From assembly GCF_900111875.1 (NCBI RefSeq), contig NZ_FOJU01000002.1, forward strand, positions 62,001 to 126,000: 64,000 nucleotides of DNA. The letters run 5' to 3'. The stretch's first letter is position 1. Each line of letters opens with the position of its first letter. The position numbers and the translations under genes were made by a program. The DNA comes from Poseidonocella pacifica. GTDB lineage: Bacteria > Pseudomonadota > Alphaproteobacteria > Rhodobacterales > Rhodobacteraceae. Under the pieces are notes generated by a model, which saw only the letters and a list, made by a program, of their open reading frames with translations, was not told the origin of the DNA and ran no database searches. Shown here piece by piece: positions 17,723 to 26,840 of this stretch.

Positions 17723-20133
17723 GCGTCGCGAAACCCCTCCCCCACGACGCGGCCCCTCTGCATGTGTCCGGCGCTGCGCGCTATGTCGATGACATCCCTG
17801 TTCCGGCGAACTGCGTGCACCTCGCCTTTGGGATGGCGCAAATCGCGGCGGGCAGGATCACGGCGCTGGATCTTGATCCCGTGCGCGCCGCGCCGGGTGT
17901 CATCGCGGTCCTGCAGGCTGGTGATCTTCAACGTGCCGCCGATTGTTCGCCCAGCGCCCATGATGAACCGCTGCTGTCCGGCCATACGATCAACTATCTC
18001 GGCCAGCCGGTGTTTCTGGTCATCGCCGAGAGCCACCTTCAGGCCCGCAAGGCCGCGCGTCTGGCCCAGATCACCTACAAGGAACGCGACGCCATCCTGA
18101 CCATCGACGATGCGCTCGGTGCGGACTCCCGTTTCGAAAAGGGTCCCATCGTCTGGGAAAAGGGCGATGCCGGCGAGGCGATCGACGGTGCCCCGCATGT
18201 CGTCGAGGGCAAGATGGAGCTCGGTGGACAGGAGCATTTCTATCTGGAGGGGCAAGCCGCCCTCGCGCTGCCGCAAGAAGGTGGCGACATGGTCGTTCAC
18301 TCCTCGACCCAGCATCCCACCGAAATTCAACACAAGGTCGCCGAAGCGCTCGGCCTGCCGATGCATTCGGTACGGGTGGAAACGCGGCGGATGGGTGGCG
18401 GGTTCGGCGGCAAGGAAAGTCAGGGCAATGCGCTTGCGATTTCCTGTGCGCTCGCGGCGGAGCTCACCGGGTGTCCCGCCAAGATGCGCTATGATCGCGA
18501 CGACGACATGATGATCACCGGCAAGCGCCACGATTTCCGTATCGAGTATCGCGCGGGCTTCGATGATGAGGGCCGTCTTTCGGGGGTCGAATTCGTGCAT
18601 CTGGTCCGGTGCGGCTGGGCGCAGGACCTGTCTCTGCCCGTCGCCGACAGGGCGATGCTGCATTCCGACAACGCCTACCTGCTCCCCCATGCCCGGATCG
18701 AAAGCCACCGGCTCAAGACCAACACCCAGAGCGCCACCGCCTTTCGCGGCTTCGGCGGACCGCAGGGGATGGTCGGGATCGAGCGTGTGATGGACCACAT
18801 CGCCCATGCGCTTCACCTTGATCCGCTGGACGTGCGCCGTCGCAACTTCTACGGCACCGGCGACGGCGGCGCGCAATCCGCGCCCCAATCCCCCGCCAAG
18901 TCCCCAGCGCCCCGCGGCGTGCCCGACAGCACGGTCGACGTCACCTCGCGCGGCGCCGTCGGGGAGGTCCCCCCCGGCCCTGCCGTTCCCGCCCCGCGCG
19001 GTGCCCAGACGACACCCTATGGCATGGCGGTGGAGGATTTCATCCTGCACGACATGGTGGAAGAGTTGGCCCGTTCCTCTCAATACCAGGCCCGCCGCGC
19101 CGCGGTGCGCGAATGGAACGCCGCGAACCCGATCCTGAAGAAGGGCATCGCGATGACCCCGGTGAAGTTCGGGATTTCATTCACCCTCACCCACCTCAAT
19201 CAGGCGGGGGCGCTGGTGCACGTCTATCAGGACGGCTCGATCCACATGAACCACGGCGGCACGGAAATGGGACAGGGTCTGTTCCTCAAGGTGGCGCAAG
19301 TGGCCGCCGACCGCTTTGGCGTCTCGGTGGACAAGGTGCGGATCACGGCGACGGATACGGGCAAGGTTCCCAACACCTCCGCCACCGCCGCCTCCTCCGG
19401 CTCCGATCTCAACGGCATGGCGGTCAAGGCCGCGTGCGACACGATCCGCGACCGCATGGCACAGGTCCTCGCGTCCCGGCACCAGACGGACGCCTCCGCA
19501 GTGCGGTTCGAAGGGGGTGAGGTATTCGTTGGCGCCGAAAGCTATAGCTTCGCCGACGTGGCCAAACTCGCCTATGAATCCCGCGTCAGCCTGTCGGCCA
19601 CGGGCTTCTATCGCACTCCGAAACTCGCGTGGGACCGTCTCAAGGGGGATGGCCGCCCCTTCTTCTACTTCGCCTATGGCGCGGCGGTGACAGAAGTTGT
19701 CATCGACACGCTGACCGGGGAAAATCGCATCCTGCGCACCGATATCCTGCATGACTGCGGTGCCTCGCTGAACCCGGCCATTGACCGGGGCCAGATCGAG
19801 GGCGGCTATGTGCAGGGGGCTGGCTGGCTCACCACAGAGGAACTCGTCTGGGACAGCGCCGGGCGGCTGCGCACCCATGCCCCCTCCACCTACAAGATCC
19901 CCGCCTGTTCCGACCGGCCCAAGGTCTTCAACGTCGCGCTCTGGGATGGGCACAACAAGGAGGACACCATCTATCGCTCCAAGGCCGTGGGAGAGCCGCC
20001 TTTCATGCTGGGCATCAGCGCACTCATGGCCCTGTCGGATGCGGTGTCCGCCTGCGGGGAACGCTACCCGGCGCTGGATGCCCCCGCGACGGCGGAACGC
20101 GTCCTTGCGGCAGTCACCCGGGTGCAGGAATGA
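17719..20133 (+). CDS. xdhB: xanthine dehydrogenase molybdenum subunit
   Basis: It holds the molybdopterin site that hydroxylates hypoxanthine and xanthine. Recognisable motifs are GGQEHFYLEGQAAL (residues 169-182), GGGFGGKES (226-234), TAFRGFGGPQGM (340-351), GGTEMGQGL in the second half, and GEPPFML near the C-terminus with the catalytic glutamate. Between residues 381 and 430, where homologues have a short linker before TPYG, there is a Pro/Ala/Gly-rich segment of about 50 residues in frame. The motifs on both sides are intact, so the enzyme is probably active. Its stop overlaps the xdhC start (ATGA). Confidence 0.95.
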   Translation: MSVAKPLPHDAAPLHVSGAARYVDDIPVPANCVHLAFGMAQIAAGRITALDLDPVRAAPGVIAVLQAGDLQRAADCSPSAHDEPLLSGHTINYLGQPVFLVIAESHLQARKAARLAQITYKERDAILTIDDALGADSRFEKGPIVWEKGDAGEAIDGAPHVVEGKMELGGQEHFYLEGQAALALPQEGGDMVVHSSTQHPTEIQHKVAEALGLPMHSVRVETRRMGGGFGGKESQGNALAISCALAAELTGCPAKMRYDRDDDMMITGKRHDFRIEYRAGFDDEGRLSGVEFVHLVRCGWAQDLSLPVADRAMLHSDNAYLLPHARIESHRLKTNTQSATAFRGFGGPQGMVGIERVMDHIAHALHLDPLDVRRRNFYGTGDGGAQSAPQSPAKSPAPRGVPDSTVDVTSRGAVGEVPPGPAVPAPRGAQTTPYGMAVEDFILHDMVEELARSSQYQARRAAVREWNAANPILKKGIAMTPVKFGISFTLTHLNQAGALVHVYQDGSIHMNHGGTEMGQGLFLKVAQVAADRFGVSVDKVRITATDTGKVPNTSATAASSGSDLNGMAVKAACDTIRDRMAQVLASRHQTDASAVRFEGGEVFVGAESYSFADVAKLAYESRVSLSATGFYRTPKLAWDRLKGDGRPFFYFAYGAAVTEVVIDTLTGENRILRTDILHDCGASLNPAIDRGQIEGGYVQGAGWLTTEELVWDSAGRLRTHAPSTYKIPACSDRPKVFNVALWDGHNKEDTIYRSKAVGEPPFMLGISALMALSDAVSACGERYPALDAPATAERVLAAVTRVQE
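18859..19008 (+). other. low-complexity in-frame insertion within xdhB
   Basis: Residues 381-430 of XdhB are made mostly of Pro, Ala, Gly, Ser and Val and contain two similar PAPRG segments (residues 396-400 and 424-428). The flanking sequence NFYG and TTPYGMAVED is the normal XdhB linker, so this looks like added material. It probably forms a surface loop. Confidence 0.6.
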
Positions 20134-21074
20134 GTTTCGATCTTTCTGCGATCCGGCGGGCGATCGCCGCGCATGGCCCCGTCGCGCGCGTCGTGGTGGC
20201 CGAGGTAAAAGGCTCCGCCCCCCGAGAGGTAGGCGCGTCGATGCTCGTCTGGAAGGATGGCCAAAGCGGCACGATCGGCGGCGGCACACTGGAACACGAG
20301 GCCGCGCGAAACGCACGAACGGGCCGCCGCGGGCTTTCGCGCCACGCGCTTGGGCCGGACCTCGGACAATGCTGCGGCGGGGCGGTGACGCTCCTGACCG
20401 AAGAGTGGGATGCGGATCGGCTGGCGGACATCCACGAGGTCGCGGCCCGGCCCGTGGACGGGGCCGAGATGCCCCTCGCCGTCGCCCGCACGCTGGACCG
20501 TGCCCGCGCTCAGGGCATCCGCCCCGCGCCGCACCTGTTGCAGGGCTGGTTCCTCGAACCCGTCCTGCGCCCGACGAGACAGCTTTGGATCTGGGGTGCG
20601 GGTCACGTGGGGCGGGCGCTCGTCACCACGCTATCCCCGCTGCCTGACCTGTCGATCACGTGGATCGACACCGCGCCTGAGCGGTTCCCCGCGGAAATCC
20701 CCGAGGGCGTGACCGCCCTGCCCGCCGCCGCGCCGGAGCAACTTGCCGCCCACGCGCCGACCGATGCGGAGCATCTCATTCTGACCTACAGCCACGATAT
20801 CGACTTCGCTCTTTGCGATGCGCTGCTGCGGCGGGGCTTCGGCGCGGCCGGGGTGATCGGATCGGCCACGAAATGGGCGCGCTTCCGGAAAAGGCTGCAC
20901 AACCTTGGGCATAGCCATGATGAAATTATGCGCATACGCTGCCCCATTGGGCGAAAAGATCTCGGCAAGCACCCCCAAGCCATTGCGATTGGAGTCGCTG
21001 CCGCACTATTGAACTCGGAAAAAGACAGGGACAGCACCCAGTGGGACAGCCGCTCATCGAGCTTCGGGGCCTGA
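20130..21074 (+). CDS. xdhC: xanthine dehydrogenase accessory protein
   Basis: XdhC binds the molybdenum cofactor, helps its sulfuration and delivers it to XdhB. The N-terminal CoxI-like domain shows KGSAPREVGASM and GTIGGGTLEHEA; a cysteine pair lies in GQCCGGAV. The C-terminal Rossmann-like domain has WIWGAGHVGRAL and TYSHDIDFALCDALL, then GSATKWARF. Length (314) is normal. It overlaps xdhB by four bases and runs 34 bases into the ABC ATPase gene, so the pathway genes and transporter are translationally linked. Confidence 0.93.
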   Translation: MSFDLSAIRRAIAAHGPVARVVVAEVKGSAPREVGASMLVWKDGQSGTIGGGTLEHEAARNARTGRRGLSRHALGPDLGQCCGGAVTLLTEEWDADRLADIHEVAARPVDGAEMPLAVARTLDRARAQGIRPAPHLLQGWFLEPVLRPTRQLWIWGAGHVGRALVTTLSPLPDLSITWIDTAPERFPAEIPEGVTALPAAAPEQLAAHAPTDAEHLILTYSHDIDFALCDALLRRGFGAAGVIGSATKWARFRKRLHNLGHSHDEIMRIRCPIGRKDLGKHPQAIAIGVAAALLNSEKDRDSTQWDSRSSSFGA

Positions 21075-22558
21075 CCAAGGCCTATCCCGGCGTCGTCGCC
21101 AATGACGATGTCTCCTTTGCGATCAAGCCGGGCGAAGTGCATGCCCTGCTCGGTGAGAACGGGGCGGGCAAATCGACTCTCGTCAAGATGATCTACGGGT
21201 TGGTCAAACCCGATGCCGGCACCATGACCCTGAACGGCGCGCCCTATACTCCCGAAGAGCCGCGCTTTGCCCGCGAACAGGGCGTGGCGATGGTGTTTCA
21301 GCATTTCTCCCTCTTCGATGCGATGAACGTGGCCGAGAATATCGCGCTCGGCATGGAAAATCCGCCCCGCCTTGCCGATCTTTCCGCGCGGATCCGCAAG
21401 GTCTCGCTGCTCTACGGCCTACCGCTCGATCCGGAGCGCACCGTGGGGGAGCTTTCCGCCGGGGAGCGCCAGCGGGTGGAGATCATCCGCTGCCTGCTGC
21501 AAGATCCCAAACTTCTGATCATGGATGAGCCGACTTCGGTCCTCACCCCGCAGGAGGTGGAAATCCTGTTTCGCACCCTCCGCAAGCTTTCCGCCGACGG
21601 CACCGCGATCCTCTATATTTCCCACAAGCTCGAAGAGATCCGCACCCTGTGCGACGAGGCCACCGTGCTGCGCCTTGGCCGGGTCGTCGGCACCTGCACG
21701 CCGCGCAAGACCACGGCCAGCGCCATGGCCGAGATGATGGTCGGTGAAACGCTCACCGCCCCCGCGCGCGCCGCCGTCGCAAGCGATGAGATCGCGCTGG
21801 AGGTCACGGGCCTCAAGGCGCGCTCTCCCTCCCCCTTCGGCACCAGCCTGCGTGACATCACCTTCACCCTGCACAAGGGCGAAGTGCTCGGGATCGGCGG
21901 CGTCGCCGGCAACGGTCAGGACGAACTGCTTGGCGCGCTCTCCGGCGAGTTGCGCAGTGATGCGGACACGATCCGCCTCGGCGGTCAGCCCATCGGCCGC
22001 AGGGGCCCCGAAGCGCGCCGCCGGCTGGGCCTTCTCTCCGCACCGGAGGAACGGCTGGGCCATGCCGCCGCCCCCGACATGAGCCTTACGGAAAACGCCC
22101 TCCTCACGGGCGCACACCGACAGGCATTGACCAAACGCGGGATGATCAACTGGTCCGCCGCGCAGGGGTTTGCCGAGCGGATCATATCCCGCTTCGACGT
22201 GCGCACCCCCGGCCCCCACACCGCCGCCCGCGCGCTTTCGGGCGGCAACCTGCAGAAATTCGTGATCGGCCGCGAAGTGCTTCAGGACCCCCGCGTGCTT
22301 GTCGTGAACCAGCCGACATGGGGCGTCGATGCCTCCGCCGCCGCGGCCATCCGCCAGGCGCTTCTTGATCTTGCGACCAACGGCACCGCGATCCTCTGTA
22401 TCAGTCAGGATCTCGACGAGCTCATGGAAATCTCCGACCGCTTCGCCGCCCTCAACGAAGGTCGCCTGTCGGAAATCCGCCCCGCGCAGGGGCTGAGCGT
22501 CGAGCAGATCGGCCTGATGATGGGCGGCGCGCACGGGATGGAGGTCGCCCATGTCTGA
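21041..22558 (+). CDS. nucleoside/purine ABC transporter ATPase (two-domain)
   Basis: This is an ATPase of the BMP-type nucleoside importer family (YufO/NupO-like), with two nucleotide-binding domains in one chain of 505 residues. The first has Walker A GENGAGKST (38-46) and LSAGERQRVEIIRCL; the second has a degenerate P-loop (GVAGNGQDELL) and signature LSGGNLQKF, as usual in this family. The start is GTG at 21041, inside the end of xdhC. Genomic pairing with xdhABC points to uptake of a purine base or nucleoside feeding XDH; the substrate is inferred, not shown. Confidence 0.9.
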   Translation: MGQPLIELRGLTKAYPGVVANDDVSFAIKPGEVHALLGENGAGKSTLVKMIYGLVKPDAGTMTLNGAPYTPEEPRFAREQGVAMVFQHFSLFDAMNVAENIALGMENPPRLADLSARIRKVSLLYGLPLDPERTVGELSAGERQRVEIIRCLLQDPKLLIMDEPTSVLTPQEVEILFRTLRKLSADGTAILYISHKLEEIRTLCDEATVLRLGRVVGTCTPRKTTASAMAEMMVGETLTAPARAAVASDEIALEVTGLKARSPSPFGTSLRDITFTLHKGEVLGIGGVAGNGQDELLGALSGELRSDADTIRLGGQPIGRRGPEARRRLGLLSAPEERLGHAAAPDMSLTENALLTGAHRQALTKRGMINWSAAQGFAERIISRFDVRTPGPHTAARALSGGNLQKFVIGREVLQDPRVLVVNQPTWGVDASAAAAIRQALLDLATNGTAILCISQDLDELMEISDRFAALNEGRLSEIRPAQGLSVEQIGLMMGGAHGMEVAHV

Positions 22559-22594
22559 TCCCCGGCCCTCGCACCCGACGCAGGAGCGCACCCC

Positions 22595-23677
22595 ATGCTG
22601 ACCCTCGAACGGCGCCCCGAACCCAATCGCCGCGTGGCCCTCCTCACCCCGATCATCGCCGTGGTGACCACCATGATCGTGGGCGGGCTGCTCTTTGGCG
22701 CGCTGGGCACCAACCCGATCACCGCCATCGAAACCATTTTCTGGGAACCGCTCTTTGGCGAATTCGCCTTCTACTACCGGCCCCAGCTCATGGTCAAAGG
22801 CGCGCCGCTCGTCCTGATCGCCATCGGGCTTTCGCTGGGCTTTCGCGCGGGCATCTGGAACATCGGCGCCGAAGGGCAATACATCATCGGCGCGCTTTGC
22901 GGCGCCGGGGTCGGCCTTGCGTTCTACCCCACCGAAAGCTGGCTGATCTTTCCGCTCATGGTGATCGCCGGGGCGTTCGGCGGCTTCGTCTGGGCGATGA
23001 TCCCGGCCATCCTGAAAACCCGCTTCGGCACGAGTGAGATCCTCGTCTCCCTCATGCTGGTCTATGTGGCCGAACAGTTTCTCGCCTCCATGGCGCTGGG
23101 CCTGATGAAGAACCCCGAGGGTTTCGGCTTTCCCGGCTCCCGCAACCTTCAGCAATACGCCTCTGCCCATAATGCCGAACTCTTCACCGGCACGGGCATG
23201 CACTGGGGCGTCGTGGCCGCGCTCATCGCCGTGATCGCCGCCTATGTGCTGCTCAACCGACACATGCTGGGCTATCACATCCGCCTGACCGGCGAGGCCC
23301 CGCGCGCCGCACGGTTCGCGGGCGTCAATCCCACCCGTCTCGTGCTTTTCTGCCTTGGCACCTCTGGCGCGCTCGCCGGGCTTGCCGGGCTCTTTGAGGT
23401 CTCCGGCCCCGCTGGCATGGTTTCGATCGACTTCAACGTGGGCTATGGCTTCACCGCGATCATCGTCGCTTTTCTCGGGCGGCTGCACCCGGTCGGCATC
23501 CTGCTTGCGGGGCTGCTCATGGCGCTCACCTATATCGGCGGTGAAATCGCCCAGTCGAACCTCGGCCTGCCCGCCGCCGCCATTCAGGTGTTTCAGGGCA
23601 TGTTGCTGTTCTTCCTGCTCGCCGCCGACCTGCTCACCAATTATCGGATCCGCCTTGCGCGGACGGAGGCCGCCTGA
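22595..23677 (+). CDS. nucleoside/purine ABC transporter permease 1
   Basis: A membrane subunit (360 aa) with about eight to ten hydrophobic helices, of the BPD_transp_2 type used by BMP nucleoside importers. Typical stretches are GLSLGFRAGIWNIGAEGQ and GTSEILVSLMLVYVAE; the first carries the N-I-G-(A/V)-E-G-Q loop seen in YufP-like permeases. It lies 36 bases after the ATPase gene, and its TGA overlaps the next ATG. It pairs with the permease at 23677. Confidence 0.9.
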   Translation: MLTLERRPEPNRRVALLTPIIAVVTTMIVGGLLFGALGTNPITAIETIFWEPLFGEFAFYYRPQLMVKGAPLVLIAIGLSLGFRAGIWNIGAEGQYIIGALCGAGVGLAFYPTESWLIFPLMVIAGAFGGFVWAMIPAILKTRFGTSEILVSLMLVYVAEQFLASMALGLMKNPEGFGFPGSRNLQQYASAHNAELFTGTGMHWGVVAALIAVIAAYVLLNRHMLGYHIRLTGEAPRAARFAGVNPTRLVLFCLGTSGALAGLAGLFEVSGPAGMVSIDFNVGYGFTAIIVAFLGRLHPVGILLAGLLMALTYIGGEIAQSNLGLPAAAIQVFQGMLLFFLLAADLLTNYRIRLARTEAA

Positions 23678-24597
23678 TGGATCTTACCGCGATCTCCCCG
23701 ACCCTGCTCATCGCGTCCCTCATGGTGGCTGCGACCCCGCTGCTGCTCGCCGCCCTTGGTGAGCTTATCGTAGAGCGGGCGGGCGTTCTGAACCTCGGGG
23801 TGGAGGGGATGATGATCACCGGCGCGATCTGCGGCTTTGCCATTTCGGTGGAAACCGGCTCGCCCTATCTCGGCCTCGTCTTTGCGGCGATTGGCGGGGC
23901 GCTCCTGTCGTTGCTTTTCGCGCTGCTGACCCAACTGGTCCTTGCCAATCAGGTTGCCTCAGGCCTCGCCCTGACCCTCTTTGGCCTCGGCCTCTCGGCG
24001 CTGCTCGGCCAATCCTATGTCGGGGTCAAACCGCCCAGCATGGCGCGGCTCGACCTGCCCGGCCTGTCGGACCTGCCCTTCGTCGGGCGCGTCCTCTTCA
24101 GCCACGATCCCGTGCTCTACTTCGGCATTGCCCTGACCATCGCCACATGGGCCTTCCTCAAGTTCACCCGTGCGGGCCTTATCCTTCGGGCCGTGGGCGA
24201 AAATCATACTGCGGCCCATGCCCTTGGCTACAAGGTCGTGCGCGTGCGCATCCTCGCCATCCTCTTTGGCGGCGCCTGCGCGGGCCTCGGGGGGGCCTAC
24301 ATCTCGCTGATCCGCGTGCCGCAATGGACCGAAGGCATGACCGCCGGCATCGGATGGATCGCCCTCGCCCTTGTGGTCTTTGCCAGTTGGAAACCGCTGC
24401 GGGTGCTGCTTGGCGCGTATCTCTTCGGCGGGCTCAGCGTGCTGCAACTCAACCTGCAGGCGGCGGGCCTCGCCGTTCCGGTCGAGTATCTCGCCATGTC
24501 GCCCTACATCATCACCATCCTCGTGCTCGTGCTCATGTCAGCCGACAAGAGCCGCGCCCCGGCCTCGCTCGGGCGCATTTTCCATGCCTCGAGCTGA
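23677..24597 (+). CDS. nucleoside/purine ABC transporter permease 2
   Basis: The second membrane subunit (306 aa), YufQ-like, with repeated hydrophobic helices. The N-terminal part contains ERAGVLNLGVEGMMITGA, the family loop equivalent to that in permease 1. The start codon shares one base with the preceding stop (TGATG), ensuring coupled synthesis of the two halves. It is followed after 56 bases by the binding-protein gene. Confidence 0.9.
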   Translation: MDLTAISPTLLIASLMVAATPLLLAALGELIVERAGVLNLGVEGMMITGAICGFAISVETGSPYLGLVFAAIGGALLSLLFALLTQLVLANQVASGLALTLFGLGLSALLGQSYVGVKPPSMARLDLPGLSDLPFVGRVLFSHDPVLYFGIALTIATWAFLKFTRAGLILRAVGENHTAAHALGYKVVRVRILAILFGGACAGLGGAYISLIRVPQWTEGMTAGIGWIALALVVFASWKPLRVLLGAYLFGGLSVLQLNLQAAGLAVPVEYLAMSPYIITILVLVLMSADKSRAPASLGRIFHASS

Positions 24598-24653
24598 CGC
24601 GGCGAACCGCAAACTTTCACACAACCAAAAAATACCAACCAAAGGGGAAACCA

Positions 24654-25733
24654 ATGACATTCACTAGACGCTTCCTGATGGCCGCCTCGGCCGCCGCGCT
24701 CGGGCTTGCCACCGGTGCAGCAGCGCAGGACAAGACCAAGGTCGGCTTCATCTACGTCGGTCCCGTGGGCGACGGCGGCTGGACCTATGAGCACAATCAG
24801 GGCCGCCTTGCCGTCGAGGAAGAATTCGGCGACGCGGTCGAGACCGTCTTTGTCGAAAGCGTTCCCGAAGGCCCCGACGCCGAGCGCGTGCTGACCCAGA
24901 TGGCGCTCAATGGCGCGGACCTGATCTTCACGACCTCCTTTGGCTACATGGACCCGACGATCAACGTCGCCGCCAAGTTCCCGAACGTGAAATTCGAACA
25001 TGCCACCGGCTACAAGCGCTCCGACAACGTCAGCACCTATGGCGCCCGCTTCTATGAGGGCCGCGCGGTTCAGGGCCACATCGCCGGCTCCATGACCGAA
25101 AGCAACGTCATCGGCTACATCGGTTCCTACCCGATCCCCGAAGTGATCCGCGGCATCAACTCCGCCTATATCCACGCCAAGAAGGTCAACCCGGACGTCG
25201 AGTTCAAGATCATCTGGGCCTACACATGGTTCGACCCGGCCAAAGAGGCCGATGCCGCCAAGGCGCTGATCGAACAGGGCGCGGACGTGATCCTGCAACA
25301 CACCGACTCCACCGCGCCGCAAGCCGCAGCGCAGGAAGCGGGCAACGTCATCACCTTCGGTCAGGCCTCCGACATGGCGGAATACGCGCCCAAGCCGCGC
25401 GTCTCCTCCATCATCGACAACTGGGCGCCCTACTACATCGACCGCGTCCGCGCGGTTGTCGATGGCACGTGGGAAAGCACGGACACATGGGATGGCATCG
25501 GCGCTGGCATGGTCGGCATCGGTGAGATTTCCGACGTGGTCCCCGCCGAGGTCAAGGCCGAAGCGCTGGCCCTCAAGGACGAGATCGCAAGCGGCGCGTA
25601 TCACCCCTTCACCGGCCCGCTCAAGAAGCAGGACGGCTCCGACTGGCTCGCCGAAGGCGAAAGCGCCGATGACGGCACCCTGCTCGGCATGAACTTCTAC
25701 GTCGAAGGCATCTCCGGCGACATCCCGCAATAA
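24654..25733 (+). CDS. BMP-family substrate-binding protein of the purine/nucleoside transporter
   Basis: A periplasmic binding protein (359 aa) of the BMP/Med family. The signal peptide is MTFTRRFLMAASAAALG with the cleavage area ending AAAQ; the twin arginine followed by FLM suggests possible Tat export. Family motifs include GPVGDGGWTYEHNQG and DLIFTTSFGYMDP, and DVILQHTDSTAPQ in the second lobe. AAAGGGGAAA precedes the ATG at 24654; the frame is open upstream into the permease gene but that is not coding. It ends the xdh-transport unit. Confidence 0.92.
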   Translation: MTFTRRFLMAASAAALGLATGAAAQDKTKVGFIYVGPVGDGGWTYEHNQGRLAVEEEFGDAVETVFVESVPEGPDAERVLTQMALNGADLIFTTSFGYMDPTINVAAKFPNVKFEHATGYKRSDNVSTYGARFYEGRAVQGHIAGSMTESNVIGYIGSYPIPEVIRGINSAYIHAKKVNPDVEFKIIWAYTWFDPAKEADAAKALIEQGADVILQHTDSTAPQAAAQEAGNVITFGQASDMAEYAPKPRVSSIIDNWAPYYIDRVRAVVDGTWESTDTWDGIGAGMVGIGEISDVVPAEVKAEALALKDEIASGAYHPFTGPLKKQDGSDWLAEGESADDGTLLGMNFYVEGISGDIPQ

Positions 25734-25756
25734 GCGGCCCCCGGCATTCGACCCAG

Positions 25757-25784
25757 ATGACCCCGCCCCACCCGGCGGGGTCAT
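25757..25784 (+). terminator. terminator of the xdh-transporter unit
   Basis: An 11-bp perfect stem (ATGACCCCGCC against GGCGGGGTCAT) with a six-base loop lies 23 bases after the stop of the binding-protein gene. The T-run is short. It may also serve the convergent pseudogene. Confidence 0.75.
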
Positions 25785-25817
25785 TGCGTTCCGGGCGCTC
25801 CTGCGCGCGATCAGCCC

Positions 25818-26677
25818 CTAGAACAGCGCGACCCCAAGCCGCTCCAGCACCGCGATCTTGTCCCGCTCATCCTTTTCCGAATTGGGATGCAGGATGATCG
25901 CATGTCGGGCGGTCTTGGGCTTTGTTCCGTGGCGCTGGTACTAGGAATGCGGCAACGCCGCGAGGCGCAGACCGGTTTTCCGACACTCCCCCAGGATCGG
26001 TGCGGTCCAGCCCCCCTCAAGAGAACAGCGCCGCCAGCCTGCGGGCCGTTCGGCCCAGTCCACATCGAAATCCGACAGCAGCACCTCGTTGATCGTCCGC
26101 TGGTCGCTTCCGTCGAACCGCTCCACCGCCGCGTGCAACAGCGTCTCCACCGCCGCGCAGGGGCGCATGAAGAAAAACCCGGTACAGACCGAAAACCCCC
26201 ACGCCTGCTTCGTGCTCTGGGGAAAGGAGGCTGGCTGAAACGCGAAATCCACGTCGAGGGTCAGGATCTGCGCAATGGGATCTTGCCGCCAGATTGCGTC
26301 CACGTCGCTATAGATAACCGGCACGCCATCCCTGATCCGGTCCAGCGCTTCGATCAGCTTGAGCGACACCGTGAATCCGCCTTGTCGCTTGGGAAGGTAC
26401 TGTTTCCATAGACGATCCGGTCATCCGCGGCCAACTCCCCCTCAGGCAGGTGGGAGAGGCATGAAAATCCCTGCCCCGAGAGGAACGCCCGCGCCGTCTC
26501 ATCCGCACAGACGAAGCTCGGGGCGCGGCCCGTGACGCGCCGAACCTCCCGCCCCCATGCCTCGCCCAGCCGCAGGTAATTGCGGTCGATGACCGAAAAC
26601 ACGAACGGCCCGACATCGCTTTGCATCATGTCATTGTCCTGCCTCGCGCGAACCGGCGCCACGATCACAGCGCCCAT
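25818..26677 (-). pseudogene. broken nucleotide-diphospho-sugar transferase-like gene
   Basis: Two minus-strand frames together read as one glycosyltransferase-like protein. The first (26677 to 26354) starts MGAVIVAPVRARQD with AGGGG upstream. The second continues in another frame from about 26400 with GGFTVSLKLIEALD and IYSDVDAIWRQDP, a DxD metal-binding motif typical of nucleotide-diphospho-sugar transferases. The change of frame falls near 26398-26406, consistent with loss of one base. The second frame meets a TAG at 25941-25943, but 40 further in-frame codons (YQRHGTKPKT to GVALF) continue to a TAG at 25818, suggesting a second lesion or a natural early end. Sequencing error at one site cannot be excluded. 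Confidence 0.65.
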
Positions 26678-26840
26678 AGGCCCCTCCCGTGCCCCCGCAA
26701 TTGCTTCCCTCCTTCGGGGCCGATGTCAACGCAAAGGCCCCAAAGGACGGCGGGTGCCATGGTCTTCTTGTTGACCCTAGGGAAGACAACGTGGTTAACT
26801 CATTTTATTGTTTACTAATTATTTTTTGAAAGGTTTCCAC

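Noticed and set aside
17692-19083. 463-codon minus-strand open frame inside xdhB
   Set aside because: Shadow of xdhB; low-complexity composition with no domain motifs.
21419-23488. 689-codon minus-strand open frame across the ABC transporter genes
   Set aside because: It is antisense to three clearly recognisable transporter genes, is full of Gly/Asp/His/Arg as expected from a G+C-rich shadow frame, and has no ribosome site or family motif.
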